Shown: positions 61,053 through 64,000 of the stretch, piece by piece
How positions within the stretch are numbered: position 1 is the first letter of the stretch
Layout of the letters: each line of letters opens with the position of its first letter
Assembly (NCBI GenBank): GCA_015501075.1
Contig: JADNYJ010000029.1
Location: 62,001 to 126,000, forward strand
Length of the DNA: 64,000 nt
Direction of reading: 5' to 3'
From: Gymnopilus junonius
Taxonomy: Eukaryota; Basidiomycota; Agaricomycetes; Agaricales; Galerinaceae
Made by a program: the position numbers and the translations under genes
The notes under the pieces: model-generated
What the model saw: only the letters and a program-made list of their open reading frames with translations
Told to the model about the DNA's origin: nothing
Database searches by the model: none

Positions 61053-61934
61053 ACTAGAACACTGAATATTCTGTTTTACATGCGAGGATATTCTTTTAAT
61101 CTTAACCGGACTCAATTGAGTACAATCCATTTAATCCTGGGATTCCAGCGAGAAAATATTCTAAAGAGTATCACTATATGCCGAGGGAAAAAGCGACGGA
61201 CAATATTTTCTTATTTTCCCTAGTTTTGAATTATACACCGCTGTTTTCACGAAGTGGGCGCTTATGCTATCTTTGGTCCAAAAAGCAAAAACAACGTTCA
61301 TTGAAGGCCTTATTCTGAAGAACTAATTTTTTTCGTATTCCTAACCCCAACTCGGACCAGAAAACGAAATACTGGCAGTAGTTTTGATTTTCTCAATTCA
61401 GTAGAATGGTAATCTACGTGATCTACATGGATTAGTAAATTACTTAATCGATCAGCAGACGTAGCCTCTGATTAGAACTCAAGCACATTAAGATTGCATT
61501 AGAAATGGTGAAAAAAATGTCGGAGAAGTTTACAAGCAAAGCCGCGTTCGCCATTGACAGGCCAGAGCTTTCGACATGATTCATCTAGAGTACTTGGAGT
61601 GGGTTATTTTCAATTCAGTCTCACTTTTAAACAGGCTCTAATAGTGGAGTCATTCTAGCTTACATGTAGGTGGCTTGATTGATGAAGTAAATCGAACTAT
61701 AAACGACCTGTTTGCCGATGATTTCTGCAGTTTATCTAATGGGCAATGTCCAGAGCTTTGATTTCATCCACGTAATTTCTATGTACCCCACTCGGTCAGC
61801 AAACGTGACTGGCTGACTAAATACAGTATTACTAGAGAGTACTATATTTTAGGAGACGGAGCTCGAGCATTGAGGGTTACAGTTTTCAAAAATAACCACG
61901 TGGCTGACAACTTAGCGTCCACCACGCTATAGTA
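61053..61934. other. Intergenic, AT-rich, no gene recognised
   Basis: About 880 bp after the propeller gene with no meaningful frame on either strand. Nothing identified before the repeat copy that starts at 61935. Confidence 0.4.
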
Positions 61935-62068
61935 GGCCGATCTGCTTCGGACCAGTGGGGCTGGAGCTCGGAGCCGCGTCGAGCAGGTTGCGCTGTACAG
62001 CGTTGCGGACAAGGAAGGGTTGATGATGCTGGCAGAAATAAGCACAGCTGCTGATAATCTCTAATCTT
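61935..62068 (+). repeat. Dispersed repeat, copy 1 (short interspersed element-like)
   Basis: Direct repeat of 62364-62519. Shared blocks are ggccg-tctgc-tcgga, gctggagctcggag, cgcgtcgagcag, agcgttgcgg-caagg, ttgatgat/ttgatatt and gcacagc-gctgat. It ends in a short taatct run. No coding capacity. The layout, with a small TAATCT-type tail, resembles a SINE or other short retroposon. Confidence 0.65.
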
Positions 62069-62363
62069 AATTCGATTGGCAAGAGACTCGTTCCTTCTGA
62101 ACCATATTATGATCTTAATTGATATTTTATGCCTTACTATCGCGTCGGATGGAATGACTTCTGTTATATACCTGACCATAAGCGGAGCGGTGCTGGGGCT
62201 GTCTACTGTAAGCCAGACTTAGCCAGTCAATGGATGTGTTTAAGGTGTAGTCGGCTATTGATAAGAGGGCCTCAAATCGTTGACCATTTCGTTAAGCATG
62301 CCTTAAAATTGTGGTGTGGTTCCAGTAGTCTCAACAATGTTACTTTCCTTACCCGCTGGGGCA

Positions 62364-62519
62364 GGCCGTTCTGCCTCGGACCTGGGAAGCTGGAGCTCGG
62401 AGACGCGTCGAGCAGCCACGCAGTGTAGCGTTGCGGGCAAGGTTGTTGATATTCGGAGTGGACGACGCGCTGGCATACGGAACATGCACAGCCGCTGATG
62501 CAATCTAATCTAATCTAAC
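62364..62519 (+). repeat. Dispersed repeat, copy 2
   Basis: Second copy in the same orientation, with an insertion of about 20 bp relative to copy 1 and a clearer tail aatctaatctaatctaac, the simple repeat often found at the 3' end of short retroposons. Confidence 0.65.
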
Positions 62520-62982
62520 TAGCTATCTGTGACACTGTCAGAGGAGCCCGATCTCACTGTCACACCGCCATTCCAATCAAGGGGGTGCCGGGATTGGAAC
62601 TAGATACCTAGTGCCACATTTTTTATTTCGCCGATTTTAGCTGGACTAACTAACTGACGTAATCAGGAACACGTCCATATTTGGAAGTATGACATCATGT
62701 CTTCCACCTTTTGCTTCCTCTCGCCATCCCCGACGCCTTGCAAGCATTGCAAACCCTATGTTCTGTTGGAAAATAAGTGTCATTGGTCATTTAAATTATT
62801 CCTGATGCTCACAGGTGTGTCTGTTTCCATTTCCTTGAAAGGTTGAGCTTTTGCGTGGTCCCCTGTGGCATGCGCACTGCAGGCTCATCCGTAGTCCCTC
62901 GACCTTCCTGATTTAGACAGGAGAACCTCATGGTGATGATGTCATATGAATAATACACAATATTTCGGACCATTTGCCTCGT
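62520..62982. other. Intergenic, no gene recognised
   Basis: Contains an imperfect inverted pair tgtgacactg / cactgtcacac (62528-62565) and otherwise no supported feature. Ends where the next LTR begins. Confidence 0.35.
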
Positions 62983-63324
62983 TGTGATGATCCGCTCGTC
63001 CAGACGCGTCTTCGGACTGGGTATATTTTTAGCTCATTATATTTTTAGCATCTCATTCTCATCTATTGGACTTGATCATATTTCATTCATTCCCTGACTC
63101 GTCATTCCTTCATTCATTCTCGGACTATCAGACTCTTAACCAGTTAGCCACTCCTTTTCTTTATTGTTAGCCTCTCTTTTCCTTTTCCTATAAAAGCCTC
63201 CATAGCTTCACTTGTAAATTCCTCGTAGGATCAACTCCAATAGTATTGATCCATTCCCACATTCTTCCGCCTCCGAGTCGTTCTCTCTCCTTTTCATTTT
63301 CGACCCGGATCACGGATCTTTACA
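62983..63324 (+). repeat. 5' LTR of a second gypsy element (3' boundary uncertain)
   Basis: Starts TGTGATGATCCGCTC, close to the LTR start of the element at 9892 (TGTAACGATCC / TGTAATGATCC). It contains a T/C-rich promoter with CTATAAAAG at about 63189 and ends, by guess, at TTTACA 63324. The partner LTR lies beyond the window, so the length of 342 bp is provisional. Confidence 0.6.
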
Positions 63325-63474
63325 AGTTTGATCCTACCACCGAACTATCGTCAATGTTCTTCTTGACTGTCAATAAACCTCTGGTCATTGTCGACGTTCT
63401 CTGGACTGTCAACCACTGCCTTGGAACCGTCACCGAGCTGTCAACCATTTATCCCTTGATTGTCAGCCTCGCCC

Positions 63475-64000
63475 ATGGCATCCGTCTTGAATCATCTCAC
63501 TCAACTTCCCTTGTCTGCGGCTCCCAACGTAGGCAATCAGACTGTCAATAATCCATATCCTGCTGCGCCTCAAGTTCTCCCTCATGAGGTCACTATGACC
63601 GATAACCAACCCCAATATGTGACCGACCTCACACGCATGTTTGGCATTTTGATGGAAAACCAGATTGCCTTTCAACAAACTCTCGCTCAGGTCTTTACGC
63701 AGCAGCAACAACAGCCTGCCCCGCCGCCTCCCGCTAAGCCTCTAGGAATGGCCGTCAAAGTTCGAAACCCTTGGATTTTCTCTGGGAAGCACGAAGAAGT
63801 TATTCCTTTCCTCCACGAAATTGAACACATCATTGCCTTCAACTCGATTAGTTTTCCTACTGACCATCATAAAGTCCTCTTCCTATCGCTCTACCTCAAG
63901 GATGGGATCCCGGTCGAATGGTTCAACTATCTCGAGACTTCTTCTTCCCCCGTGCTTTTCAATTGGCCAAATTTCATTGCTACTTTCAAGCAGAAGTTTC
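63475..64000 (+). CDS. gypsy gag, 5' part, continues past window
   Basis: Open frame from ATG 63475 (MASVLNHLTQLPLSAAPNVG) to the window end without a stop, 175 codons. A Pro/Gln-rich segment (QVFTQQQQQPAPPPPAKP) precedes the capsid-like region GMAVKVRNPWIFSGKHEEV, HEIEHIIAFNSISFPTDHHK, FLSLYLKDGIPVEWFNYLE and FNWPNFIATFKQKF, which matches retrotransposon gag domains of Ty3/gypsy type. No lesion in the visible part. It is a different lineage from the element at 9892, whose gag has a Ser/Lys-rich N-terminus. Confidence 0.8.
   Translation, partial: MASVLNHLTQLPLSAAPNVGNQTVNNPYPAAPQVLPHEVTMTDNQPQYVTDLTRMFGILMENQIAFQQTLAQVFTQQQQQPAPPPPAKPLGMAVKVRNPWIFSGKHEEVIPFLHEIEHIIAFNSISFPTDHHKVLFLSLYLKDGIPVEWFNYLETSSSPVLFNWPNFIATFKQKF

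Noticed and set aside
62570..62605. tRNA-like T-arm (reverse strand tagttccaatcccggcaccccc)
   Set aside because: No matching 5' acceptor strand, D arm or anticodon arm can be folded upstream, so it is not a tRNA gene. At most it is a B-box-like relic.

Overview
The window looks like nuclear DNA of a filamentous basidiomycete, probably an Agaricomycete. The genes carry many short introns (about 45-70 nt, GT...AG). The recognisable content includes expanded F-box families, a DUF6593 protein, a DUF6698 protein, a Plavaka-type transposase, a MULE transposase with GCM and PHD fingers, and Ty3/gypsy elements. No rRNA, tRNA or CRISPR array was recognised.

Layout. 1-2440: no gene recognised. 2441-2770: a 65-residue secreted peptide in three exons. 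3283-5772: tandem duplicated aldo/keto reductases with a shared upstream box. 5773-7551: repeats and a foldback element. 7552-9443: a voltage-gated K+ channel. 9743-20574: an F-box/LRR-type pseudogene split by a complete 9.1-kb gypsy element (9892-19010, 285-bp LTRs, 5-bp duplication AATGC). 20707-24224: two tandem paralogs of an unusual F-box family whose F-box lies in the middle of the protein; a third intact member sits at 49128-50660 and a fragment at 32553-32993. About 24600-32480: a probable composite mobile block with divergent DUF6698 and decayed Plavaka transposase genes, flanked by related motif clusters. 35180-36691: cystathionine gamma-lyase. 40479-41175: DUF6593. 41765-43581 (minus): a 2-oxoglutarate/Fe(II) oxygenase. 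44570-47014: an NCS1-type permease. 47244-47410: an F-box remnant. 47588-48905: a GT31-like glycosyltransferase. 51270-57584: a complete MULE with TIRs and a 9-bp duplication. 59357-61052: a secreted beta-propeller protein. 62983-64000: the start of a second gypsy element.

The housekeeping and metabolic genes (reductases, lyase, permease, glycosyltransferase, oxygenase, channel) show no sign of forming one pathway. The window is best read as ordinary genes separated and broken by mobile DNA and by fast-evolving F-box families. Two patterns cut across it. The gypsy copy decays by CpG transitions, in its LTRs and apparently in its TGA stops. Several otherwise well-conserved genes carry isolated single-base frame breaks, nearly all one-base losses, which could be sequencing indels rather than true pseudogenisation.
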